From Closterium sp. NIES-65 (taxonomy: Eukaryota > Streptophyta > Zygnematophyceae > Desmidiales > Closteriaceae): DNA of 64,000 bases. The translations under genes were made by a program, and so were the position numbers. Under the pieces are notes generated by a model, which saw only the letters and a program-made list of their open reading frames with translations, searched no databases and was not told where the DNA came from. Position 1 is the first letter of the stretch. Every line of letters starts with the position of its first letter. Shown one piece after another: positions 46,525-57,491 of this stretch. The stretch is from NCBI GenBank assembly GCA_948144175.1, contig CANXME010000529.1:1-64000 (forward strand), in the 5' to 3' direction.

Positions 46525-49500
46525 CTAACTATTTGCTGCTGGGGCAGCAGCAGCAGCAGCATCTGCAGATGCATAATTATCGTACTCATCCCCTTTATTG
46601 CCTCCCTCGTTACCATCCTCACTACTCAGAGTAGCTGCTGGTACATCCTCTGCAAGTTCATTGCTACGGTCATGAGGGTCATAGGTGTCGTACAGGACGG
46701 GCTGATTCGAGGTTTGAGAGGTCTCAAAGAGGGTGTTGCTGGAGTCGGGAGGATTGTACGTGTCGTATGGAAGGGGCTGGTTTGAGAGCAGCAGGGATCC
46801 GTAGGGGGAGTTGTCAGTGGTTAGGGTTGAATGCTCCTGGTCATGCTGTGGGAGGGGAGGTGGGAGCGGGTAGGGAGGGAACAGAGGGACGAGGGATGAG
46901 GGTTAGAAGGTTAGGGAGTTTAGCAGCAGTGTCAGTGGTTAGGGTTAAATGCTCCTGGTCATGCTGTGAGAATGGAGAGCGGGGAGGGAGAGCGGGGAGG
47001 AAGAGAGAGAGGGGAGACAGTGGAGGGAGGAGATTTGAAGGGAAAGAGGAGGTTTGTGCACTACAGTCACATGAATTACTACAACACAACACTCGATACA
47101 GTCACACTCACCAGAGCCTCCATTCACTCACCCTACTTGCATACAATGCTCCAGTCACACTCGATACAGTAACACACTCACTAAAGTTACACTCACCAAA
47201 GCCTCGAGTCTCTTCAACAGCTGCACCACCTCCCCCATGGGGGGGCAGTCTGTCGGTTCAGCTGCCTGCCATACACCTGCCTGCCATACACGCCTTACTC
47301 ATAGCAGTCACGCACATTACTTGCACACAATGCTCCAGTCACACTCGATACAGTAACACACTCACTACAGTCACACTCACCAGGGCCTCTAGTCTCTTCA
47401 ATGACTGAACCACCTCGCCCATGGGGGGTCGGTCTGTCGGCTCAGCAGCCACACACGCCTGTGCCACGGCTGCTGCTTGCTCCAGATCACTAAGTGACAC
47501 CTGGCGGTGCGATGGGAAGGGGGGGAGCATTATACAGATGAGACTGGGGGCGCATTCCTGGTGTGTGGAGGGGGGAGAGGGAGGGTTCGTTGCCTGTCGG
47601 TTCAGCCGCCACACACGCCTGTGCCACGGCTGCTGCTTGCTCCAGATCACTGGGTGATACCTGATGGTGTGACAGGGAAAGGGGGGAGCATGTACAAATG
47701 AGAACAGGGGAGGGGAGGGAGTTGCACATTGATCAACGCCCATCAAGCCCGTACACAAAGGCATTTGGCCAAGCAAAATTGGTGGTAGCCTCATGGAGCG
47801 CATACCTACCTAGGCAAACAAACAGGCCACCAGAGTCAAGAAAATCCAAGAGAGTCTCACCTGGGAAGCAATCTTGGGGTCCAAAAGCTCGTCTAGTCTT
47901 CCAGCATTCCCCAAGCGAGGTCGCGCCCACGTGACTAGTCTTCCAAAACACCTGGGAAGCTCGTCTAGTCTTCCAAAACACCAGGCAAACACCTGGGAAG
48001 CTCGTCTAGTCTTCCAAAACACCAGGCAAACACCTGGGAAGCTCGTCTAGTCTCACCTGGGAGCGTCTCACCTGGGAGCGTCTCACCTGGGAAGCAATCT
48101 TGGGGTCCAAAAGCTCGTCTAGTCTTCCAGCATTCCCCAAGCGAGGCCGCGCCCACGTGACTAAGTTCTCATCTCCAGGGGGTTGGCTCATGTCGACGGG
48201 CTTCCTCCCTGTGAGCAGCTCCAGAAGCACCACGCCATAGCTGTACACGTCACTGGCTACCACGAGATGCCCCGTCATTGCGTATTCTGGGGCCACATAG
48301 CTGGGTAGAGGGAGAGGGAGGGGAAGGGAAGGGCAGGCCGCAGGGGGGGGGGGGGGGGGGGGGGGGTGATGTCCACAGGCTTCCTCCCTCCTTGTGAGCA
48401 GCTCCAGCAGCAGCACGCCATAGCTGTACACGTCTGATGCAACCACCAGGTGACCCGTCATGGCGTATTCCGGGGCGACATACCTGGGAGGAATGGGGAG
48501 GGGCAGGGGCAGGAGTGGAAGAGGCGGTGAGAGTGGGGCAAGGGCTGGCTCATGTCGACGGGCTTCCTCCCTGTGAGCGGCTCTAAAAGCGCCACGCCAT
48601 GGCTGTACACGTCTGATGCAACCACCAGGTGACCCGTCATTGCATACTCTGGAGCGACGTAGCTGGGTAGAACGAGAGGGAGGGTAAGGGAAGGGCAGGG
48701 GAGGGAGGAGGCAATGACGGGGGCGGCTGGGTCATGTCCACGGGATTCCTGCCTGTGAGCGGCTCTAAAAGCACCACGCCATAGCTGTACACGTCACTGA
48801 CAACCAGGAGGTGACCCGTCATTGCGTACTCTGGCGAGAAAACTGTTCTCGATGAATAGTTGTAGGTAGAGCCACACCACAGGCATTGCAAAGGCTTCCC
48901 GCCTTCCTGCGTCTCACCCAATCACACATGCCCCTCACTGACTCACCCAAACGTGCCCATGACTCGGGTCGAGATGTATCCCTCGGGTCCCTCCGGTGCA
49001 GGTTTCGCCAGCCCGAAATCCGCCACCTTAGCGAGAAAGTCATTCTCGAGAAGGATGTTGGAGGACTTGAGGTCACGGTGAATGACAAGCGGCTGAGAGT
49101 CCTCGTGCAGATACGCCAGCCCCCTCGCTGCCCCTAGCGCTACCCTCATGCGCGTTGCCCAATCCAGCACGATCTCCTTGGAGAAGGAGCCTGGTGGGGG
49201 AAGAAAAGGAGGGGAGGGGAGGGGAGGGGAGGGGCAAGGGAGGACTTGAGGCCGCAGTGAATGGCGAGCGGCTGTGAGTCCTCGTGCAGATATGCCAGCC
49301 CCCTCGCTGCCCCTAGCGCTACCCTCATGCGCGTCGCCCAATCCAGCACGATCTCCTTGGAGAAGGAGCCTGGTGGGGGAAGAAAAGGAGGGGAGGGGAG
49401 GGGAGGGGAGGGGCAAGGGAGGACTTGAGGCCGCAGTGAATGGCGAGCGGCTGTGAGTCCTCGTGCAGATAGGCCAGCCCCCTCGCTGCTCCCAGTGCCA

Positions 49501-52500
49501 CCCGCACGCGTATTGCCCAGTCCAGCACAATCTCTTAGGAGAAAGAGCCTGGAAGGGGGGGAGGTGGAGGGGAGGGAAGGTGGAGGGGAGGGAAGGTGGA
49601 GGGGAGGGATGCGGTGGCAGCAGGGGAGAGAGAGAAGGAGAGCGAGTGGGGAGGTTGGCGTGAAAGTCGTTCTTTGGGAGGATGTTGGAGGAGTTGAGGT
49701 CGCAGTGAATCGGGGGGGGCTGTGAGTCCTCGTGTCGATAGGCCAAGCCCCTCGCTGCCATCGATGGGATGGGAGGGGATGGGAGGGGGTGGGAGGGGGT
49801 GGGGAGGGATGGGAGGGGATGGGAAGGGATGGGAGGGGATGGGAGAGGATGGGAGGGAATGGGAGGGAATGGATGCAATGGGAGGGAGCATGGGACAGTA
49901 GCCTATGAGCTTCACGAGGTTGCAGTGGTGCAGGCAGCTCAGCATCTCCTCCTCCACCACAAACTCGCCCAGGGAGGGGAGCGTACCCACCCACCCACCA
50001 TGCAATGAGACATATCCTGAGACCTAGAAAAGCAAAATGCAAGGGGAAGGACACCCACCATGCAGCCAGGCTTCCAGGCTGCCGTTGGAAACGAGCTCAT
50101 AACACAGCAGCTGGTGGTGGTGGGAGGCGCAGTAGCCTATCAGCTTGACCAGATTCCGGTGGTGCAGGCGGGTCAGCATCTCCACCTCCACCACAAACTC
50201 GCTCAGGGCACAGAAGGGAAGGAAGGGAGGGCACTTACCATGCAGCCAGGCTTCCAAGCTTCCGTTGGGAACAAGCTCGTAGCACAGCAGCTGGTGGTGG
50301 TGGGAGGCACAATAGCCAATCAGCTTGACCAGATTCCAGTGGTGCAGGCGGGTCAGCATCTCCACCTCCACCACAAACTCGCTCGGGGAGGAGGGTGGTG
50401 GGGCACCCACCCATTCACCCACCCACCAACCCACCCGCCCACCTACCCACCCAGCCAGCCGCCATGCAAGCAGACGTGCTAGCAGCAGGAGGAGGAAAAC
50501 ATACCATGCAGCCAGGCCTCCAGGCTCCCATTGGGAACAAGCTCGTAGCACAGCAGCTGGTGGTGGTGGGAGGCGCAGTAGCCAATCAGCTTGACCAGAT
50601 TCCGGTGGTGCAGGCGGCTGAGCATCTCCACCTCCACCACAAACTCGCGCTCGCCCTGCCCGCCCCCTCCGCCTCCCCCCTTGGCGCGCCCGCTGCCTGT
50701 CATGCGCAGGCGGGTGAGCCGCTTCACTGCCACCTCCTGCCCGTTCTTCAGCCTCCCCCGGTATACTCGCCCGAACCCTCCCTCCCCTAGGTAATTGGCG
50801 TGATCAAAACTGGGAAGATTCAAGAAGAAAGGGGGAAGGGGGGGGGGGAGGGGGGGGATGAGGAGGTGACTCGCAGGCGGGTGAGCCGCTTCACTGCCAC
50901 CTCCTGCCCGTTCTTCAGCCGCCCCCGGTACACGCGCCCGAACCCTCCCTCCCGTAGATAGTTTCCGTGGTCGAAACTGGAGCAGGGGTGGGGAAAGGAA
51001 GAAGGGAAAAGGGGGTGAGCTGAGGGGGTGCTCCCGCTGCCGGTCATGCGCAGGCGGGTGAGGCGCTTCACAGCCACATCCTGCCCGTTCTTCAGCCTCC
51101 CTCTGTACACGCGACCGAACCCGCCCTCTCCCAGGTAGTTGGCGGGGTCGAAACTGGGGGGCAAAGGGAGAAAGGAGGGAGGAAGGGATGAGGGGGTGGG
51201 TGGGCGGGTGAGGCGCTTCACTGCTACCTCCTGCCCGTCCTTCAGCCTCCCTCTGTAGATGCGGCCGAACCCGCCCTCCCCTAGATAGTTCCCGTGATCA
51301 AAACTGTGAGGGGGTTGGGGAGTAAACGAGGAAGGAGAGAGGAAGGGACGAGGGGGTAGGTGAGTGTGTGAGGCGCTTCACTGCAAGCTGCTAGCACCGT
51401 ACATAATAGTAGCCTCTGCCAGCACCGTACATAATAGTAGCCTCTGCCAGCACCGTACATAATAGTAGCCTCTGCCAGCAACGTACATAATAGTAGCCTC
51501 TGCCAGCACCGTACATAATAGTAGCCTCTGCCAGCACCGTACATAATAGTAGCCTCTGCCAGCAACGTACATAATAGTAGCCTCTGCCAGCACCGTACAT
51601 AATAGTAGCCTCTGCCAGCACCGTACTTATTAGTAGCCTCTGCCAGCAACGTACATAATAGTAGCCTCTGCCAGCACCGTACATAATAGTAGCCTCTGCC
51701 AGCACCGTACATAATAGTAGCCTCTGCCAGCAACGTAACTATTAATAGCCTGTGCCAGCAACGTACTTATTAGTAGCCTCTGCCAGCTCAGCAAATGTGA
51801 AGACTCGAACGCTCATTGGCCGAGGGAGAGAGGACTGATTCGTTGACTCGGCCACTGGTGTCTCCTGCATTCCCATTCCACTCCCCCTGTCAACCCCACT
51901 GCCACCACCACCGTTCCCTCCACCTCCCTCTCCCCCTCCTCCTCCTCCCCCTCCTCCTTCTCCACCTCCTCCTCCCTCTTTTCCTCTTCCGCTACCATTC
52001 TCACTGTTGTCACACCCGTGATAGCCATCCGCAGCACCATTCCCTTGGGAACCTTCCTTTCGCTCTGACGCATTTTGGGCAGCAGCAGCGGACGAAGCTT
52101 CCCTCACCATCTGACGAATCTTCTCCTCCTCCCCCCCTTTCTCCATGTCCCTACCGCCTTTCCCCCTCCCAGGCACGCAGCAGCAGCAGTATATCGTGAT
52201 TATAACGATCAGCGCTATAAGCACCGCCGCCCCTGCCAGTAACCCTATTAGTGCTACCGTGCTTATACCGCTGCTGCTACCACTGCTCCCATTGCCCTCA
52301 CTCCCGCTATTACTGCTACTGCTGCTCTCACTGCTACTGCTGCTGCTGTTGCCGCTGCTCTCACCACCGTTAGATTTGTTATCTGTGCCATTTGAGTTGG
52401 ATTGATCCGACGGTGGCGCAGGTACGGGGGCTTGGGGTGGCGGAGGGGGAGGCGGAGGGGGTGGGGGACCTGGCGCAAATGGGTAGGAAAAAGCGGCACG

Positions 52501-53851
52501 AGGGGGAATGGGGTCATAAGGGGGAAGGGGATCACGAGGGGGAAGGGGAGCATAAGGGGGGAGCGGAGCACGAGAGGGAAGGGGGGGCATAAGGGGGAAG
52601 CGGAGCACGAGAGGGAAGCGGGGCATAAGGGGGAAGCGGAGCACGAGAGGGAAGCGGGGCATAAGGGGGAAGCGGAGCACCAGGGAAATGCGGGAAAAAG
52701 GACATGCGGGGGAAGAGGAGCACGAGGGGAAAGGGGGCATGGGGAGGAAGGGGAGCACGAGGGGAAAGCGGGGAAGGCAGGAAATGAGCGCGAGGGGGAG
52801 CGGGAGCGTACTGTGAGGGGGTGGTGGCGGCGGCGCTAGTTGCACCAGGCTGATCAACGTGTAGTTACTGAATTCGCTGGGGTCGAGCAGCACTCAGCAG
52901 CTACTCAGCACAGCGGGAGGGAGGGTGCTTACAGCGGAGGTGCTTACTGTAAGGGGGTGGCGGCGGCGGCGCTAGTTGCACCAGGCTGATCAACGTGTAG
53001 TTACTGAACAAATTCGGGTCGAGTGTAACTTGTCGTCGCGAAAGCCGCTGGCGAGTGCTGTTCACGAACTTTGGCGAAAACGTGACGTCGTGGCTCGGCA
53101 GTAACCATAGGGTTACCGCCGCGCTGCTACCATCGGTTCGCTGCAGCGCATTTCGCTGGATTTGATCTTCCTGCAAGGATAGCTCCCGCGCAAGAACCTG
53201 GATAAACGGCCGGAAATTTTTCTCGATATCCGACGCGTTAGCAAACTCAATCTTCAACTCCAACGGCCGCACGCACGAGCAATTCCCCTTGGTCGCGGAG
53301 GGACTCAGCGCCTCCCACTCGCGGTTTCCGCACGCGCCCGCGCAAATATCCGCTGCTGTCGCTCTTTCCGCGAGAGAGCGGGGCCGCGTCCGACCGTTTG
53401 AAAAGGAATCAGGAGTAAGAGAGGGCTCAGATACAGACCCAGGCGTCAATGCGCTTCGGACGACGGGTACGAGGAGGGATAGAAGCACCGGGAGCAGCAG
53501 CAGCAACAGCTTCAGCCGCCGATTCCGCCATGGACCGCGGTTTGACTCAGGATGAAGACAGCCTCGGGAGCTACGACCGCTATATACGCTTCTCGGCTTA
53601 TCAGAGCTGGATCGTCTGATGTTCCGATTAGAGCTGCTTCGATTGTGGGCATTGAGGCTCGAGCAGAGCCCAGCCTTCTTAGATGCGTCATGAGAATTAA
53701 CACTTACGTTCTGACACTTAAACTTAAGTGCGTAACAATCTGAGGCGACATTGTGGCTGGAATGTTCTCTACTGCTGGAACTTAACTCAATTGCATCTCT
53801 CTTAGATGTAATGATCTGGTCGACAACGAGGCGTGGCACCGTGACAGTCAT
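46525..53851 (-). CDS. ALE2-like receptor-like Ser/Thr protein kinase
   Basis: Single-pass plasma-membrane receptor kinase; Arabidopsis ALE2 acts in epidermal specification (family knowledge). Seven exons: 52948-53851, 51767-52469, 50505-50809, 48947-49190, 48087-48300, 47381-47500 and 46525-46845. All phases agree and give 936 aa. Order: hydrophobic stretch about 114-134, ectodomain with [24 protein letters not shown] and [11 protein letters not shown], a Pro-rich then Ser/Gly-rich stalk, TM about 370-395 followed by CCCC, Gly-rich juxtamembrane, kinase about 537-830 (GEGGFG, VAVK 565, HRD 675, DFG 695, [33 protein letters not shown]), and an acidic tail ending AAANS. Being an RD kinase it is probably active. 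Oddity: the only in-frame Met lies about 113 residues before the hydrophobic stretch, so the true start may be in an unseen exon. Confidence 0.92.
46905..46965 (-). repeat. 5' echo of receptor-kinase exon 7
   Basis: A copy of CACAG|CATGACCAGGAGCAT and the following ACCACTGAC, about 100 bp upstream of the real exon 7 start at 46845. It diverges after TTDT. Confidence 0.8.
47195..47670 (-). repeat. Echoes flanking receptor-kinase exon 6
   Basis: The full exon is 47381-47500. A 3' echo ([17 protein letters not shown]) lies downstream at about 47195-47245. A 5' echo ([19 protein letters not shown], preceded by a CAG acceptor region) lies upstream at about 47595-47665. Confidence 0.85.
47865..48080 (-). 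repeat. 3' echoes of receptor-kinase exon 5 ([12 protein letters not shown])
   Basis: Immediately downstream of exon 5 (end 48087) is a chain of short repeats of the exon end TTCCCAG plus GTGAGACGC/GTGTTTGCC, then a longer copy of [13 protein letters not shown] at about 47865-47925. The TCTTCCAAAACACC block recurs three times. Confidence 0.8.
48343..48366 (+). repeat. Poly-G run (24 G)
   Basis: Uninterrupted run of about 24 G on the plus strand (C on the sense strand), between exon 5 and its first 5' echo. Length may vary between molecules. Confidence 0.85.
48370..48850 (-). repeat. Three 5' echo copies of receptor-kinase exon 5
   Basis: Copies at about 48370-48480, 48550-48660 and 48730-48845 repeat the exon start ([20 protein letters not shown] to TGRKPVDM), the first two with a CCCAG acceptor (one CCCAG|CTACGTC intact, one altered to GTATGTC). 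All lie upstream of the full exon 48087-48300 and stop before ENLVTW. Confidence 0.9.
49225..49760 (-). repeat. Three 5' echo copies of receptor-kinase exon 4
   Basis: Copies at about 49230-49370, 49415-49550 and 49665-49760 repeat the start of exon 4 ([31 protein letters not shown]). They run as far as the HRDLKSS segment, which is altered to HCGLKSS in two copies, removing the catalytic HRD. They lie upstream of the full exon 48947-49190. Confidence 0.9.
49890..50390 (-). repeat. Three 3' echo copies of receptor-kinase exon 3
   Basis: Copies at about 49895-49970, 50060-50205 and 50240-50385 repeat the exon end ([20 protein letters not shown] to [10 protein letters not shown]). The two longer copies keep CATG|GTGGGT or CATG|GTAAGT donors. 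All are downstream of the full exon 50505-50809. Confidence 0.9.
50870..51310 (-). repeat. Three 5' echo copies of receptor-kinase exon 3 (Gly-loop segment)
   Basis: Copies at about 50870-50985, 51035-51155 and 51205-51305 repeat [20 protein letters not shown] through [10 protein letters not shown]. Each has a CAG|TTTYGA acceptor and an open frame, with small substitutions ([28 protein letters not shown]). They lie upstream of the full exon. None has the downstream [10 protein letters not shown] part or an obvious donor. Confidence 0.9.
51392..51785 (-). repeat. 28-bp minisatellite from the end of receptor-kinase exon 2
   Basis: About 14 units. The minus-strand unit is GCTACTATTATGTACGGTGC plus TGGCAGAG. 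The first, non-degenerate unit at 51760-51785 contains the real exon end GCTACTAATAA|GTACGTTGC (LAEATN). The array begins at that splice donor and runs into the intron, repeating the donor-like GTACGT/GTACGG each time. Confidence 0.9.
52805..52885 (-). repeat. 3' echo of receptor-kinase exon 1
   Basis: Copy of [20 protein letters not shown] with a CACA|GTACGC donor, downstream of the real exon end at 52948 (TACA|GTAAGC). Sequence between 52500 and 52800 is made of GC-rich short repeats with no supported exon. Confidence 0.85.
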
Positions 53852-54902
53852 ATGGCTGCTTTTCCAGGCGCCTCAATAAACGAGCGGCAACGCGGTTGTA
53901 TCAGTCATATGGATGCGCCAGGGTGGTCCCTGGTTACGGACAGATGGTCCAAACAGGGAGTCGGGAATTGCGAGCTAGGATACGGGTGGGATGCACCGAT
54001 GGGATGCACCAGCGCACCAACAGCGCCTATACAACGCGAATCGAGCGTACAAATCGCTGTTAGTGACGACGGGCTAATCGTGCGCGAACGTATTTACTAT
54101 AAGACAGTAGGTCCTACTAAGAAAAAATATCTGGGCTCTGGAGTTTCGGGCTGTGGTATAGACAGGATAGTCAGGACACCACGTACGGAAATAGAACCTA
54201 CCTGTCGGGCACGCAACAAATAAATTTACAGATAGAGACTAGTCAACGATCATGAATAATGTGGTCACAGGATTCAGTACAGTTTGTGCTTGAACGCCCC
54301 AGCACATAAGCCAGTCAACTCCAGGTCCAGCTTCCTACAGCATGGTATGACAATGGCAACCCCTATGTTGTGGTATATGCATGGTGAACCAGAGCAACCT
54401 AGGGGATGGGGGCCTGGGGCTCGAAATAAGTTCCTACATGCGAGTACAACTGTTCCGAACAGCGGGTGACCTTGGGAAAGGGCTTTGATTTGGGCCTTTC
54501 AGGTCCGTTTCCGGACCAGCCCAGCCGAACCGGAAAGGAATAGAGAATGAAACTTTCAGTACAACTCAGGTGGTGGCGCACGCACCACAAGTTCAAGAAT
54601 TTTCTGCCCAGAGCCTGCGCTTCGTCTATTCAACAGCGGGAGTAGGTAGAACACCAAAATTTTGGCCCACAACGAGTCGTTCTGGCAAGAATTTGACAAT
54701 GGGGGCAGCGACTTCCGCCAAACCAAAATCCTGGTCTGGGAAGGCGCCGAATCGCGACAACATTGGGCTTCGCGGTTCGAGAAGTTCGAGCGGCTGCCGC
54801 AACAGAATTCCACGAAGCACCCCCCTCCGCGTACTGTATCCCTGCGGTGGGAAACCGACCAATCACTGCTGAACGACTGTGATGAAGTGTAGTGTTTGAG
54901 GT
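53852..54902. other. Intergenic: upstream of receptor kinase, left of gypsy 2
   Basis: No recognised gene. Short ORFs on both strands match nothing I know. It may contain the receptor-kinase promoter and perhaps a missing 5' exon carrying the start codon. Confidence 0.45.
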
Positions 54903-55244
54903 TGTTACGAGTGCAATGGAGTAAGTGAACGAGAATTGCACTACCTAAGCAAAAATACAATGAGCGAAGGCATGAGCGAAGAATATATAGCGAAACTACA
55001 GTGGTAACGGTAATGGACTGTGGTTGTCGCGTGACGGGCCTGGGACTGAGGTTTGGGAAAGTGTCGAAGCGGAGGCCCGGAGCGCGGGTTACCAGCCGAG
55101 CCGTGAGGTTGGGGTGCGATGTGCGAAAATGGCGGGCTGATTGTCGATGCGAGGGTCGCGAGTGGTAACGGTGCTGACTGTGGTGCTATAGTGATGTACG
55201 CGTTGAGCAGGGATGCGAAGTAAGGAAAAATGATTTTCCTTACA
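54903..55244 (-). repeat. Gypsy 2 3' LTR (left copy)
   Basis: 342 bp, TGTTACGAGTGCAATGGAG ... TTTTCCTTACA; equal in length to the right copy 62235-62576, with few differences. Confidence 0.92.
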
Positions 55245-57491
55245 CTACCCCTAAGGAGGTCTTCCTTACGAAAGTGCGTGGACGTCCCTGAAGTTTCGGC
55301 TGCGCAGATATTCGGTGAGAACAGGGTGGTTTTCGATTCTGTCCAGGGGAACCCAATTGTCTTCGGTGGGTGTATGGTCTTTCCAGCGGATCAGGAACCC
55401 GATCTTTCGGGCTCCTTGAGGGTCACGAACTCTGTGGCTCAGGATTTTGTCGGGGGCGATGATTGGTTCGGTTGGCGGTCGTGCCATGCTGGCTGGGCGA
55501 TTGCGTGGGAGTTGGCTTGAAGATGGGACGTAGGGGCGAAGCAGGCTGACGTGGAACGAGGGGCTGACGTACCAGTCAGCAGGGAGGAGGAGGTGGGCGG
55601 TGACGGGTGTTATCATGTGACTGATACGAAATGGCCCACAGTATCGGGGGCGGAGTTTGGGTCTGATGGGCAGTCGGAGGTTCTGGGTGTCGAGTAAAAC
55701 TAGGTCGTCGGGCTGGTAAGTGGAAGGTCTACGGGCGTTGCGTTTAGCGATGATGTTCGATTTTTTTATTGCGTCTGCTGCCCTGGTCCGTGCCGCTTGC
55801 AGAATTTCAGCGAACTGTTGCGCACGTGGAACCGGGTTGTCGGGATTCGGGGTCATGGGTACTGTTGGGTCTTGTCCGTAATTCAGGTAAAACGGTGACT
55901 GTTGGGTCGTGGCGGGTGGGGCGTTGTTGTATGCGAATTCGATGAGTGGCAGTTGTTGCTCCCACGTGTTTGGATCGTCGCACGTGGCCCTAATGAGTTG
56001 CTCCATGGTTTGATTTGTCCGTTCTGTATGTCCGTCTGTTTCGGGGTGATACGATGAACTAAACTGTAGTCGCGTGCCGAACTGCTGCCACAGGTTCCGC
56101 CAGAAGTTGCTGGTAAACTTCGTGTCTCTGTCGCTCATGATTGATGCTGGTATCCCATGCAGTCGAACGACGGTAGAGATGAAGAGGCGGGCTGTTTCTT
56201 CGGCTGTGATTGATTTCTTGCAGGCTGCGAAGTGTGCCATTTTCGTCAGTCGATCAACGACGACTAGGATCGCGTCATTCCCACTCGCTCCAGCCGGTAA
56301 CCCCGTGACGAAGTCCATCGTCACCTGCTGCCAAGCACGCTCTGGGGGTGGGATTGGTTGCAACTGTCCCGCCGGCCGCTTCCGGGTTGACTTCATGATC
56401 TGGCAAGTGGGACACGATGCCACGTGTCGCTGTACGTCGGTCAACATTTCGGGCCAATAATAATACCGCTGCAGCTGCTGCCGTGTTTTCTCTACTCCGA
56501 AATGTCCCGAGGTCACTCCGTCATGTGCCTCCTGTAACAGTAATTCTCGTAGCAGTGTGTACCCTGGTACCCAGATGCGTTCGGTCCCAGCTTTTACATA
56601 ATAGATTCCCTTGGCTGCTGCAAATTGCTGCGAGTTTCCTCCTGTGAAGAATGGGTCCCTTTGGTATCCGTGGGTAAATAGTCCTGTCAGTAGCGGGCTG
56701 GTCTGGGCGAGTAGTATCGCATGGATCTGGACAGTGGGGCGGGTCAGTGCGTCGGCGATATTCGAGGCTCCTTTTTTATAGGTGACCGTGTAGTGGAAAT
56801 TTGACTCGAGGAAATCGAGCCACCGAATCTGTCGTGGGTTGAGGTGGGGCTGTGCGCGGAGGTATTGTAGGGATCGGTGGTCTGTCCGTACTGTCACGTC
56901 TGCGCCGGTCAAGTAGCAGCGCCACACTTTGAACGCATTCACGATCGCGAGCATTTCGCGGTCGTGTATCGTGTAATTTCGTTCGGGCGGATGCAGTTTT
57001 CGTGATTCGTATGCGATGGGCTGTAGGCCGTTGCTGAAGTCTTGCAACAGTTCGGCTCCAATGGCGATGTCGCTTGCGTCTGTAACATCTTCGAAGGGGC
57101 GATGTAGGTCAACGATGCGCAGGACGGGTGGAGAACAGAGAACATTTTTCAGGGCAGAGAAGGCAGTATGCTCTTTCTCCCCCCACGTAAAAACGACCCC
57201 CTTGCGTAGTAAGTCTGTCAGCGGGGCAGTAATCGTGCCATGTCGGGGACGAACCGACGAACATAATTAACGAACCCTAAAAAACTCTGCAGTTCCGTGA
57301 TGTTCGTCGGGGGACGCCACGCTTTGACCGTATCCAGCTTCTTGGGGTTGATTTCGACTCCAGCCTCCGAAATAATGTGCCCTAAAAATCCTAGCCTGTC
57401 CCGAAAAAACTCGCACTTAGACCCTTTGGTGAGTACTCGATGTTCCTCTAAAATTTTAAACACTGCTTCGAGATCTACTAAGTGCTGCTGC

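Noticed and set aside
51281..51733. Repetitive protein with [15 protein letters not shown] repeats
   Set aside because: It is translation of the 28-bp minisatellite, which lies in an intron and derives from the exon 2 donor.
53852..54223. Plus-strand 123-codon frame starting MAAFPGASINE
   Set aside because: No recognisable domain, composition not clearly coding, and it sits in the presumed promoter of the receptor kinase.
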